Notes under the pieces: model-generated
What the model was told of the DNA's origin: nothing
What the model saw: only the letters and a program-made list of their open reading frames with translations
The model's database searches: none
Translations under genes and position numbers: made by a program
Shown here: positions 18,816 through 27,576 of the stretch, piece after piece
How positions within the stretch are numbered: position 1 is the stretch's first letter
Layout of the letters: each line of letters begins with the position of its first letter
Assembly (NCBI GenBank): GCA_020403425.1
Contig: JADBXR010000002.1
Coordinates: 744,001-808,000, forward strand
Length of the DNA stretch: 64,000 nucleotides
Source: Chitinophagaceae bacterium
GTDB lineage: Bacteria > Bacteroidota > Bacteroidia > Chitinophagales > Chitinophagaceae
Reading direction: 5' to 3'

Positions 18816-19331
18816 ATGAAACAGGTAGTCTTTTTTCTGCTTCTGATACTGACCGGCGGGGCCTTGTATGCCCAGGGCAAAACAGACGACCAGGCGCCCT
18901 ACAAAAAAGATCCCACGATACCGGCTTTCACGATCCAGCTTACAGACAGCACTTGGTTCACCAAAGAGCAGTTACCTAAGTACAACCGTACCATCCTCAT
19001 CTATTTTTCACCCGATTGCGGACATTGTCAGGAGGAAGCCAAAGACATTGTGCAGCACATGGACAGTCTCAAAAGTGCTTTTTTCGTATTCATTGCCTAC
19101 AAACCACTGGACGACATCAAGAGTTTTGCCGCATACTATGGACTGGACCGTTTTCCTAACGTACGTATCGGCCGGGACCCGAAGTATTTTGTTCCTGCAT
19201 TCTACCGGGTAAAATATACCCCGTTCCTTGCCGTATATGACAAAAACGGCCAGCTTGAATCCGTGTTCGACACAGAAAATACCCCAGTTCCCGATGCAGC
19301 CGGCCTGGTGGCACTGGTGAACCGGAATTAA
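18816..19331 (+). CDS. periplasmic thioredoxin-like (TlpA/redoxin type) protein
   Basis: 171 residues with a signal peptide (MKQVVFFLLLILTGGALYAQ). A thioredoxin fold follows, with the redox-active CGHC in FSPDCGHCQEEAKDIV (about residues 66-81) and the cis-Pro equivalent in VKYTPFLAVYDKNG. It is likely a periplasmic thiol-disulfide protein involved in disulfide handling or cytochrome maturation. It is 27 bases after the MlaF-type ATPase gene on the same strand. Confidence 0.85.
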   Translation: MKQVVFFLLLILTGGALYAQGKTDDQAPYKKDPTIPAFTIQLTDSTWFTKEQLPKYNRTILIYFSPDCGHCQEEAKDIVQHMDSLKSAFFVFIAYKPLDDIKSFAAYYGLDRFPNVRIGRDPKYFVPAFYRVKYTPFLAVYDKNGQLESVFDTENTPVPDAAGLVALVNRN

Positions 19332-19366
19332 TGTGTTTTTTGCACTATTCCATGCTCGTTACCCCC

Positions 19367-19374
19367 TACCTTTG
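19367..19374 (+). promoter_or_regulatory. -7 box TACCTTTG upstream of mdh
   Basis: Matches TAnnTTTG exactly, 36 bases before the mdh start codon. A TTTTTTG ends 24 bases upstream, slightly farther than the usual spacing for the -33 element. Confidence 0.5.
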
Positions 19375-19410
19375 CAGCGTAAAAAATTCCTCATTTAAAT
19401 ACCCTTTTTT

Positions 19411-20340
19411 ATGAAAGTAACTGTTGTAGGTGCCGGTGCCGTTGGTGCTACCTGTGCCGATAATATTGCCCGTGCCCAACTGGCAGATGAACTGGTTTTA
19501 TTGGATATCAAAGAAGGTTTTGCAGAAGGTAAAGCACAGGACATGATGCAGACCGCTGCCCTGCTAGGTTTTGATACACGCATTTCCGGCAGCACCAACG
19601 ATTACTCTAAAACAGCGAAATCTGATGTAGTGGTGATCACTTCCGGTTTACCCCGTAAACCCGGTATGACCCGTGAAGAACTCATCGGCACCAATGCAGG
19701 AATTGTAAAAGGCGTAACAGAGAACATCCTGAAATATTCACCTGATGCCATCATCATCGTGATCAGTAACCCGATGGATACCATGACCTACCTGGCCCTG
19801 CAGTCTACCGGCTTACCCAAGAACCGTATCATCGGTATGGGCGGTACACTTGACAGCGCCCGTTTCAAATACCAACTGAGCCAGCACCTGGGCTGCAGTC
19901 CTGCCGACCTGAACGCAGTAGTGGTAGGTGGTCACGGGGATACCACCATGATCCCGTTGATCCGCCTGGCAACCTGGAACAGTGTTCCCGTTAGCAAGTT
20001 CCTGAGCGAAGAACAGCAGAAACAGATCGTTGCAGATACCATGGTAGGTGGTGCTACCCTTACCAAATTACTCGGCACTTCCGCCTGGTATGCTCCCGGT
20101 GCTGCCGGAGCTGCCCTGGTTGAGAGCATTGTGCGTGATGAGAAGAAACTGTTCACTTGCTGCGTAAGCCTGGATGGCGAATACGGACAGAAAGACATCT
20201 GTCTGGGTGTTCCCGTAGTGATCGGCCGCAACGGTTGGGAGAAGATCGTTGATTTTGGTCTGAATGCAGAAGAACAGGCCGCTTTCAACAAAAGTGCAGA
20301 TGCTGTACGAAGCATGAACGATGTATTGAAAACCTTATAA
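19411..20340 (+). CDS. mdh: malate dehydrogenase Mdh
   Basis: 309 residues, of the LDH-like MDH group. It catalyses NAD-dependent interconversion of malate and oxaloacetate in the TCA cycle. Visible are the Rossmann VTVVGAGAVGATCADNIA at the N terminus, the NAD-specificity region VLLDIKEGFAEGKAQDM, the substrate arginines in GLPRKPGMTREEL and MGGTLDSARFKYQL, and the catalytic His in VVVGGHGDTTMIPL. A clear rho-independent terminator follows at 20401-20430, so the unit ends here. Confidence 0.96.
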   Translation: MKVTVVGAGAVGATCADNIARAQLADELVLLDIKEGFAEGKAQDMMQTAALLGFDTRISGSTNDYSKTAKSDVVVITSGLPRKPGMTREELIGTNAGIVKGVTENILKYSPDAIIIVISNPMDTMTYLALQSTGLPKNRIIGMGGTLDSARFKYQLSQHLGCSPADLNAVVVGGHGDTTMIPLIRLATWNSVPVSKFLSEEQQKQIVADTMVGGATLTKLLGTSAWYAPGAAGAALVESIVRDEKKLFTCCVSLDGEYGQKDICLGVPVVIGRNGWEKIVDFGLNAEEQAAFNKSADAVRSMNDVLKTL

Positions 20341-20400
20341 GAATCACACAAATATGTGATTGAAAACATCACATTGAAAACATCACATTGAAAACAGGAA

Positions 20401-20430
20401 CCGGCAGAAAAAAATCTGCCGGTTTTTTTT
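20401..20430 (+). terminator. rho-independent terminator of mdh
   Basis: Stem CCGGCAGA / TCTGCCGG around a six-A loop, followed by eight T. Just upstream (about 20357-20395) are near-tandem copies of a CATCACATTGAAAA unit. Confidence 0.92.
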
Positions 20431-20548
20431 GTCCGGATTTTTCTGCCGTTTATCCGCCGATTAACACAGCTCATCCTTAATCACATCTTTTTACTGTAAC
20501 ATTTCAAAGTCCTTTGCGTCACATAAGCTCAAAACAACAAACCTTCTT

Positions 20549-22972
20549 ATGAGACAATTTGGATTAATAGCCATAGCAGCAATCGCTCTTACCACATCAG
20601 GTTTTGCCCAAAGCGGCATTACGGTCAGCGGCAGCGTAAAAGACAATACCGGTAAAGGGTTACAGGCTGTAAGCGTATCCCTGTTACAGGCAAAGGACAG
20701 CGTCCTGATAAAAGCAGATATCACAGATGCCGATGGTAAATACCAGATCAGTTCGGCCAAAACAGGGAAATTCCTGCTCAGTTACAATCTGATGGGTTAT
20801 GAAGTGAAATATTCGGAAAGCTTTGATCTTCAGGATGGACAAAGTCACCAGGTACCTGTTGCCACACTTACAGCAGCAGCCAAAAAACTGCAGGACGTGA
20901 CCGTGGTTTCCCGCAAACCTTTGATCGAGATCAAAGCAGACAAGACCGTCTTCAATGTAGAAAGCAGCATCAATGCCACCGGTAGTAATGCCATGGAGTT
21001 ACTGCAGAAAAGTCCTGGTATCCAGGTAGATAATAACGACAATATTTCCATGAAGGGAAAGACGGGCGTAAAGATCTACATCGATGGCAAACCCACCCAG
21101 ATGAACAGCAAGGACCTGGCAGCCTACCTCAAAGGTATCAACAGCAATGATGTGGAAGCGATAGAGATGATCAGCAACCCCAGTGCCAAGTATGATGCGA
21201 GCGGCAATGCGGGTATCATCAATATCCGTTTGAAAAAGAACCGGAAATTCGGAACCAATGGTAGCGTAAGCGCAGGCTTTACACAGGGTATCACTCCTAA
21301 GGGAAATGGTTCCGTTAACCTGAACTATCGCGATAAATATGTAAACCTCTTCAGTAATGTAAGTGGTAACATCGGCCGATATGAGAATGACCTAAGTCTA
21401 TACCGCATACAGAAGGATTCCATTTATGATCAGCACAGCATCAATGCCAACTATCACAAGAACCTGAACCTGAAAGCGGGTGCTGATTATTTCATCAACA
21501 GCAAGAGCACTTTGGGGGCGCTCGTGACCAGTAGTTTTGGCAACTCTGAGTGGACCAATAACAGTGTTACCGGCGTATACTATCAGCCCAACAACCAGTT
21601 CGTAAAGAGCCTGAGGGCCGCTAATTCCATCCCCGGCAACCGGACCAATGTCAACGCCAACCTGAACTACCGGTATGCAGATACCAGTGGCCTGGAAATA
21701 AATGTGGATGCTGACTACGGACTGTTCCGTGGCGTGGGACGCAGTTACCAACCCAACAATTACCTGGATCAGAACGGCGCACTGCTGTACCAGGTTGTAA
21801 ACCGCAACTATACCCCTACCGACATTGATATCTACACGTCGAAGATCGATGTGGAGCAAAATAAATGGAAAGGTAAACTGGGGTATGGTGCGAAATTCTC
21901 TTACGTGAAAACGACCAACACCTTCGATTTCTTCAACGATGTAAATGGCGCACCGGTAAAACAGCTGAGCCGCAGCAACAGCTTTGCCTATACGGAGAAT
22001 GTAAATGCGGCGTATATCAATTACCAGCGCAAGTTCAATGATAAGTGGAGCATTCAAACCGGCTTACGTGCAGAACAGACCAATAGCAAAGGCGAGCTGA
22101 CCCGTGCAGATGGTATCGTTCAGGCCGACAATACCGTCAAGAGAAATTACATCAACCTGTTCCCAAGTGCAGCCATCACCTGGACCGTGAATGAGAAGAA
22201 CACATTGAATCTGACCTATAGCCGCAGGATCGACAGGCCAAGTTACCAGGACCTGAATCCGTTCGAGAACAAACTGGATGAATTGACCTACGAGAAAGGA
22301 AATGCATTCCTGCGCCCGCAATACACGAATAATATTGAGTTGACGCACACATTCAGGTCGGCCATCAATACCACGGTTGGTTACAGCCATGTGAAGGACT
22401 ACGCCACCCAGATCACCGATACGGCAGGCAATGCCACTTTCCTGCAGCAGCAGAACCTGGCCACACAGCAGATCATCAGCTTCAGCATCGGATCTCCCCT
22501 GCCAATAGCCAAGTGGTGGAACGGATATGCGAATGTTTGGTACAACTACCAGATATTCAACGGCAAAGTGGGTACCAAGGAAGTGCATACCGAACTCCCA
22601 TTGTATGGCGCCTACATGCAGCAAACTTTTACGCTGGGTAAGGACTGGAGTGCCGAACTGAGCGGATGGTTCAGCGGACCCGCCATCTGGGGCGCTACGT
22701 GGAAAACAAAATCACAGGGTGGTGTTGACATCGGCTTCCAAAAGCAGCTGATGCAGAAGAAAGCAACGGTAAAAATAACAGCCACCGATATCTTTCATAC
22801 CAGCCCCTGGAGATCCCTAAGCGACTTTGGCGGATTGTATATCAAAGGTCGTGGAGCCTGGGAAAGCCAGACAATAAGGGTAAGCTTTACCTATCGCTTT
22901 GGAAGCAACCAGGTAAAAGCGGCCCGCCAGCGCCAGACAGGACTTGAGAGCGAAAGCAAGCGAATAAAATAA
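20549..22972 (+). CDS. TonB-dependent outer membrane receptor (outer membrane beta-barrel family)
   Basis: 807 residues. A signal peptide (MRQFGLIAIAAIALTTSGFAQ) is followed by a carboxypeptidase-regulatory-like domain (about 25-105, VSGSVKDNTGKGLQAVSVSL). Then comes a plug domain with KKLQDVTVVSRKPLIEI and SGNAGIINIRLKKN, and then a beta-barrel with alternating aromatic strands (LNLTYSRRIDRPSYQDLNPF) closing near GAWESQTIRVSFTYRFG. This is the group with a C-terminal OMP_b-brl_3 type barrel and no SusD partner. The substrate is unknown; siderophore or peptide uptake is common for such receptors. It is a single transcription unit with a terminator at 22998. Confidence 0.9.
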   Translation: MRQFGLIAIAAIALTTSGFAQSGITVSGSVKDNTGKGLQAVSVSLLQAKDSVLIKADITDADGKYQISSAKTGKFLLSYNLMGYEVKYSESFDLQDGQSHQVPVATLTAAAKKLQDVTVVSRKPLIEIKADKTVFNVESSINATGSNAMELLQKSPGIQVDNNDNISMKGKTGVKIYIDGKPTQMNSKDLAAYLKGINSNDVEAIEMISNPSAKYDASGNAGIINIRLKKNRKFGTNGSVSAGFTQGITPKGNGSVNLNYRDKYVNLFSNVSGNIGRYENDLSLYRIQKDSIYDQHSINANYHKNLNLKAGADYFINSKSTLGALVTSSFGNSEWTNNSVTGVYYQPNNQFVKSLRAANSIPGNRTNVNANLNYRYADTSGLEINVDADYGLFRGVGRSYQPNNYLDQNGALLYQVVNRNYTPTDIDIYTSKIDVEQNKWKGKLGYGAKFSYVKTTNTFDFFNDVNGAPVKQLSRSNSFAYTENVNAAYINYQRKFNDKWSIQTGLRAEQTNSKGELTRADGIVQADNTVKRNYINLFPSAAITWTVNEKNTLNLTYSRRIDRPSYQDLNPFENKLDELTYEKGNAFLRPQYTNNIELTHTFRSAINTTVGYSHVKDYATQITDTAGNATFLQQQNLATQQIISFSIGSPLPIAKWWNGYANVWYNYQIFNGKVGTKEVHTELPLYGAYMQQTFTLGKDWSAELSGWFSGPAIWGATWKTKSQGGVDIGFQKQLMQKKATVKITATDIFHTSPWRSLSDFGGLYIKGRGAWESQTIRVSFTYRFGSNQVKAARQRQTGLESESKRIK

Positions 22973-22997
22973 CAGTTGATATAGCAGTTGAGTTTTG

Positions 22998-23036
22998 GAT
23001 CGGTCCCTCTGAAGAAATTCAGGGGGATCTTTTTTT
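22998..23036 (+). terminator. terminator after the TonB-dependent receptor
   Basis: An imperfect stem GATC..CCCTCTGAA / TTCAGGGGGATC around GAAA is followed by seven T. It lies 25 bases after the receptor stop. Confidence 0.85.
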
Positions 23037-23071
23037 ACCCATACTGACCAGCTTTTCAAAGGCCTTCTGCA

Positions 23072-24121
23072 TCAGAGATATTTTTTCACCAATGAACTCA
23101 GGTGGGTAAGGTCCTGCTGCTCCATACATGTAAAATGGCCTTTGGGGCATTTCCTATATCCGATCTTACTGCAGGGCCGGCAGCTGAGACCTGTCACTTC
23201 GGAGATCTCGCTGTTCACCTTTTCGTCGCCGTAGTAGGGCCCCATGCCGAATTCGGGAACCGTGTTTCCCCACACGCTTACGATCGGTTTTTTAAAGGCT
23301 GCGGCAATATGCATGAGCCCGGTATCATGTGTGATCACCAAGTGCGAGCGGTGTACCAGGTCGGCACTCTCGTTCAGGCTGAACTTACCGCAGGCATTGT
23401 AGACCTTGATGGGATCCACAGCTGCGATCTCCTCTCCTGCAGCCCTGTCTTCAGGGCCACCCAACAATACGATAGGATAATGTATCTGCGTGCATAGTTC
23501 CTTCAGTTTATGCACCGGTAGTTTTTTGGTTGCCAGTGCAGCTCCGATCACCACGCCAACATAACCAAAGAGGTGGGAAGCGGGCAGATCCTTCGCATTC
23601 ACCTTATCCTTTTCGGGAAGAAAATAATCCAACCCTTTGCCATCGTTCACTACGCCAAAACTTTTCAGGGTATCGAGGTAACGGTCTACTATATGCACCT
23701 GTGGCAGGCGATTTATTTTGAAAGCAGTGAACAACCACTTTTCAATATTCAGTTTATTAAAGGAGAAGGCCCTGGCAGTTGGTAGCGCGCGTTTGATCCG
23801 CAGTGTCCGAAGGTTGTGGTGAAGGTCAATGATGTAATCATATTCTTCGTATGCCAATTGGTGCATCATCAGCTCCCAACTGGTACCCAATACCTGCACT
23901 TTATCTACATAAGGATTATTGCTGACGAGGCCACGGAAACTTTCCTTGGTGAGAAAATGTACCTGTGCACATGGTATCTGTTGTTTCAGACAACGGATCA
24001 CCGGAGAGGTGAGTACGATATCCCCGATAGAAGAAAAACGGATGATGAGAAATTTACGGCCCGACCCACTCGGAGATGAGTCTGCAGTTGATTTCCATTC
24101 TTCGTGATGATCGCCAGGCAT
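23072..24121 (-). CDS. glycosyltransferase family 9 (heptosyltransferase-like)
   Basis: 349 residues. The N-terminal FLIIRFSSIGDIVLTSPVIRCLK is the diagnostic GT9 motif. The C-terminal donor-binding part includes VIGAALATKKLP, ITHDTGLMHIAAAFKKPIVSVWGNT and the pair of cysteines GLSCRPCSKIGYRKCPKGHF near the end. GT9 enzymes add heptose or other sugars to the lipopolysaccharide core at the cytoplasmic face. No other LPS genes adjoin it; the MFS gene lies 36 bases upstream on the same strand. Confidence 0.92.
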   Translation of the reverse strand: MPGDHHEEWKSTADSSPSGSGRKFLIIRFSSIGDIVLTSPVIRCLKQQIPCAQVHFLTKESFRGLVSNNPYVDKVQVLGTSWELMMHQLAYEEYDYIIDLHHNLRTLRIKRALPTARAFSFNKLNIEKWLFTAFKINRLPQVHIVDRYLDTLKSFGVVNDGKGLDYFLPEKDKVNAKDLPASHLFGYVGVVIGAALATKKLPVHKLKELCTQIHYPIVLLGGPEDRAAGEEIAAVDPIKVYNACGKFSLNESADLVHRSHLVITHDTGLMHIAAAFKKPIVSVWGNTVPEFGMGPYYGDEKVNSEISEVTGLSCRPCSKIGYRKCPKGHFTCMEQQDLTHLSSLVKKYL

Positions 24122-24157
24122 GATGGGGCAAAGATACTTTAATTAACCCATCAGGGT

Positions 24158-25420
24158 TCAGGGCGTCAGAGGGTACTCGGTTTCTACATAATTCAGGTCC
24201 TTATGAAAGGTCTCTTCTGTAAAATAGAAAGCAACGATCGTAATACTCATCACCACCACACCGGTAATGATACCGCTCTGGATCAGTCCCCAGCCCCAGG
24301 TTTTCTGGAAAAGGTCGAGGAACATCAGGTTGATCAGCGGCAATGCACCACGCACCATATTGGGAATGGTGGTTGCAGCAGTTGCACGCAGGTTGGTTCC
24401 GAACTGCTCCGCTCCCATGGTGATGAAAATGGCCCAGAAGCCCGTGCTGAAGCCCAGCATGGCACAGATGGCATACATGCGGGTATCGTTGTTATTAAAG
24501 GCGCTGAAGAAGAGCACCAGTGAGAACATGCAAAGGACAAAGAAACATAACAATGCTTTTTTGCGGCTCTTGAAATACTGGCTTACGAGCCCTATCAGGA
24601 TATCACCCACGGCAATCCCTACATATGCATACATGATGGCCCGGCCACTTTCCACGTGGTTCTCGCCATACAGTTCACCTGCAAATCGGTTACTCAGGTT
24701 CACCAGGATACCAATGACATACCAGGTAGGCAGGCCGATAAGGATGGCCAGGAAATATTTCTTAAATCTTTTTTTATTGGTAAAGAACATCAGGAAATTA
24801 CCACGCTGCACCCCCACCTGCTGTTTCACCTGGTGGAACATGCCACTCTCTGCAACAGAGATACGCAGCAACAGCAATACAATTCCCAGGCCACCCCCTA
24901 TTTTGTAGCAAAGGCGCCAATCATTCGTTCCTTTATAAATGAAGTAGGCGAATACCGCACCGAACAGGCCAATACCAGCCACCAGCGAAGTGCCCACCCC
25001 CCTTTTTTCTTTGGGCAGCAACTCGCTGACCAAAGTGATCCCTGCACCCAGTTCACCAGCCAGACCCACGCCTGCCACAAACCGCGCCCATGCATACTGG
25101 TCAACGGTTTGTACATATCCCGTTAAAAAATTGGCAATGGAGTATAAGGCTATCGAACCGAACAGTACACTGAGTCTGCCTTTTTTGTCGCCGATGGTTC
25201 CCCAGATCACACCACCGATGAGCAGACCCACCATCTGCCAGTTGATGATGCGGGTGCTGGCCGCGATCACCTGAGCCTTATCGGTCAATACCACACCTAT
25301 GCCCTGCAGACTAGGCTCACGTACAATGGTGAACAGCAACAGATCGTAGATATCTACAAAATATCCAAGAGCCGCCACGATTACCGGCACAGAGAAGATC
25401 CCAAACTTTTTTCCAGACAT
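24158..25420 (-). CDS. MFS transporter
   Basis: 420 residues with about twelve hydrophobic spans. It has the sugar/metabolite-symporter loop GTIGDKKGRLSVLFGSIALYS between helices 2 and 3, and GELGAGITLVSELLPKEKRGVGTSLV after helix 4, a pattern of the SP/MHS branches of the major facilitator superfamily. The substrate is not predictable. It is followed by GT9 and preceded by the DedA gene on the same strand. Confidence 0.88.
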   Translation of the reverse strand: MSGKKFGIFSVPVIVAALGYFVDIYDLLLFTIVREPSLQGIGVVLTDKAQVIAASTRIINWQMVGLLIGGVIWGTIGDKKGRLSVLFGSIALYSIANFLTGYVQTVDQYAWARFVAGVGLAGELGAGITLVSELLPKEKRGVGTSLVAGIGLFGAVFAYFIYKGTNDWRLCYKIGGGLGIVLLLLRISVAESGMFHQVKQQVGVQRGNFLMFFTNKKRFKKYFLAILIGLPTWYVIGILVNLSNRFAGELYGENHVESGRAIMYAYVGIAVGDILIGLVSQYFKSRKKALLCFFVLCMFSLVLFFSAFNNNDTRMYAICAMLGFSTGFWAIFITMGAEQFGTNLRATAATTIPNMVRGALPLINLMFLDLFQKTWGWGLIQSGIITGVVVMSITIVAFYFTEETFHKDLNYVETEYPLTP

Positions 25421-25431
25421 ATATCGGTTTT

Positions 25432-25477
25432 AGCAAATCATCCCATTGACTCATCCACTCATTCACTCATCCACTCA
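25432..25477. repeat. short CACTCATC/CACTCATT direct repeats
   Basis: Four near-identical octamers of the type CACTCATT or CACTCATC lie in the short gap between the DedA and MFS genes. They are simple slippage-prone DNA of unknown meaning. Confidence 0.6.
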
Positions 25478-26161
25478 TTAATTACTTTCCTTCTGCTTAT
25501 GAAATATGAGTTTATAAATGATGGGGAATGTGGTAACCAGTACAATTCCCAGTACGATCACTTCCAGATGGTCTTTCAGATCAAAGCCAAACTCAGACAA
25601 GATCCATTTCTGCAGAAAATGTCCACCGAACAGCATACTGAATACCCATCCAATGCAACCCACAATATTAAAGAGGACAAATTTCCTGCGGTCCATTTCC
25701 ACAATTCCCGCCACGATCGGCGCAAAGGTCCTGATGATGGGAATGAACCTGGCGATCACGATAGCCCCGCCGCCGTGTTTCTCATAAAAATCATGTGCCT
25801 GGCGCAGGTATTTCCTTTTGAAAAGCATGTTCTCTTTCCAGCCATACATGGCAGGTCCCACTTTGCGTCCAAACCAGTAGCCCACCATATTCCCGGCAAT
25901 ACCGGCTGCTGAGATCAGTACCAGCAATATGGCCAGTCCCAGGTATTCATTATCCGTTGCAATGATCTCGTTAGCGATATTGGAGCTATAGATACCGGCA
26001 ACGAACAGAAGGCTATCTCCCGGCAGGAAAAAACCGGCGAATAGACCTGTTTCTGCAAATACAACAAACAGGATCAGCCACAGCCCCCCATGTTCAATAT
26101 AGAATTGGGGTTGTAATAACTGACTCCAGTGAAAAGAGGATAAAAGGATATCTGCTAACAT
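25478..26161 (-). CDS. DedA family membrane protein
   Basis: 227 residues. Family marks are FVVFAETGLFAGFFLPGDSLLFVAG near the N terminus, VGYWFGRKVGPAMYGWKEN, and the RFIPIIRTFAPIVAGIVEMDRRKF motif with conserved arginines. The last span is followed by a basic tail. DedA proteins are recently linked to undecaprenyl phosphate or phospholipid flipping across the inner membrane (established for some members). It lies 9 bases after the symporter gene, probably in one transcript. Confidence 0.93.
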   Translation of the reverse strand: MLADILLSSFHWSQLLQPQFYIEHGGLWLILFVVFAETGLFAGFFLPGDSLLFVAGIYSSNIANEIIATDNEYLGLAILLVLISAAGIAGNMVGYWFGRKVGPAMYGWKENMLFKRKYLRQAHDFYEKHGGGAIVIARFIPIIRTFAPIVAGIVEMDRRKFVLFNIVGCIGWVFSMLFGGHFLQKWILSEFGFDLKDHLEVIVLGIVLVTTFPIIYKLIFHKQKESN

Positions 26162-26170
26162 AATCTTTGC

Positions 26171-27424
26171 TTATTCGGTGATGGCTGCTGCCGGTTCCAG
26201 TGAATGCTCCCATTTGCTCACCACGCTGGTGGCAAGCGCGTTACCCAGTACATTGGTGGCCGTCCTGAACATATCGCAGAAATGGTCGATCGGCAGGATC
26301 AGTGCAATGCCTTCGGGTGGAATATTGAACATTGCGCAGGTAGCCGTTACCACGACCAATGAGGCGCGAGGTACACCTGCTATCCCCTTGCTTGTCAGCA
26401 TCAATACCAGTAACATCGTAAGCTGGGTGCCCGTATCCAGATGGATACCGTATGCCTGTGCAATGGCGATACTGGCGAAAGTCATGTACATCATACTGCC
26501 ATCGAGATTAAAGGAATAACCCAGTGGAAGAATGAAGGCAACGATCTTGTCCTTACAACCATATTTCTCCAGCTCATCGGTAAGTTTCGGGAACACCGCC
26601 TCACTGCTGGTCGTGCTGAATGCAATGATGAGAGGGGGAAAAATGCGTTTCAGCAGTTCGGGTAAACGTTTACCCAAGACCAGGAAGCCCACAAAAAGTA
26701 ATACTATCCATAAACAAATGATCCCGACCAGGAAGAAGAGCAGGTATTTTCCATAAAATACAAAAACCTCCAGGCCCTTGGTAGCGATCACGGCAGCGAT
26801 GGCGCCGAATACACCCAGGGGTGCGAAGTTCATCACATAATTCACCATTCGCAGGATGACGTGCGCAACGGCATCAAGGGCTTTTACCACCACTTTGGCC
26901 TTCTCACCCAAAGCTGCGGTGGCGATCCCGAAAAATATGCTGAATATGACCAGTTGCAGGATCTCATTATTGGCCATGGCCTCGATCACACTTTTCGGGA
27001 AAACGTGTTCGATGAATTTCTGGATATTGAATTCCTGCGTTTTACCCATCAGGTCCTTGGCCCCGCTTACATCGGCATTACTCAGGTCGATACCGGCACC
27101 TGGTTTGAACAGGTTCACCAGCAGCATACCCAGCAATAAACTGGCCAACGAGGCCATGATGAACCATAACATGGCTTTCCCGCCTACCCGGCCCACCGTT
27201 TTGAGATCGCCCAGTTTGGCGATACCCACCACCAGGGTAGAGAATACCAGTGGGGCAATGATCATTTGCACCAGCCTGAGGAAGATCGTGGTAAGTAACT
27301 TGATATTAACGGAAAAAGACTTGATGAATTCGGGGCTCGACTGTGTATGGATCAGGTAACCCAGCAATATGCCGGCGATCATGGCCAGTATGATGTATAA
27401 GGTAAGCCGGTTCGATTTCTTCAT
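26171..27424 (-). CDS. dicarboxylate/amino acid:cation symporter (DAACS family)
   Basis: 417 residues from the ATG at 27422-27424. I rejected the upstream extension to 27487 because family members begin with a short basic stretch before the first helix, as in MKKSNRLTLYIILAMIAGIL. Hallmarks are the serine-rich IAFSTTSSEAVFPKL, LPLGYSFNLDGSMMYM (the NMDGT-like motif) and DHFCDMFRTATNVLGNALA. It takes up glutamate, aspartate or C4-dicarboxylates with H+ or Na+. It is the first gene of the minus-strand group with the DedA gene and diverges from the APC permease. Confidence 0.92.
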   Translation of the reverse strand: MKKSNRLTLYIILAMIAGILLGYLIHTQSSPEFIKSFSVNIKLLTTIFLRLVQMIIAPLVFSTLVVGIAKLGDLKTVGRVGGKAMLWFIMASLASLLLGMLLVNLFKPGAGIDLSNADVSGAKDLMGKTQEFNIQKFIEHVFPKSVIEAMANNEILQLVIFSIFFGIATAALGEKAKVVVKALDAVAHVILRMVNYVMNFAPLGVFGAIAAVIATKGLEVFVFYGKYLLFFLVGIICLWIVLLFVGFLVLGKRLPELLKRIFPPLIIAFSTTSSEAVFPKLTDELEKYGCKDKIVAFILPLGYSFNLDGSMMYMTFASIAIAQAYGIHLDTGTQLTMLLVLMLTSKGIAGVPRASLVVVTATCAMFNIPPEGIALILPIDHFCDMFRTATNVLGNALATSVVSKWEHSLEPAAAITE

Positions 27425-27576
27425 TGGCAGGGTTATTAGTGTCGCAATATAAGATTTCTGCGGAAATGACCTGCCGCGGAACCCCATTGACCGGTTTATA
27501 AATCTTTTGGAGCGAAAATGGCAGAAATGCCTATTTTGCCGGACCTTTTTAATTAAAGAAAACTTAACTACTTACT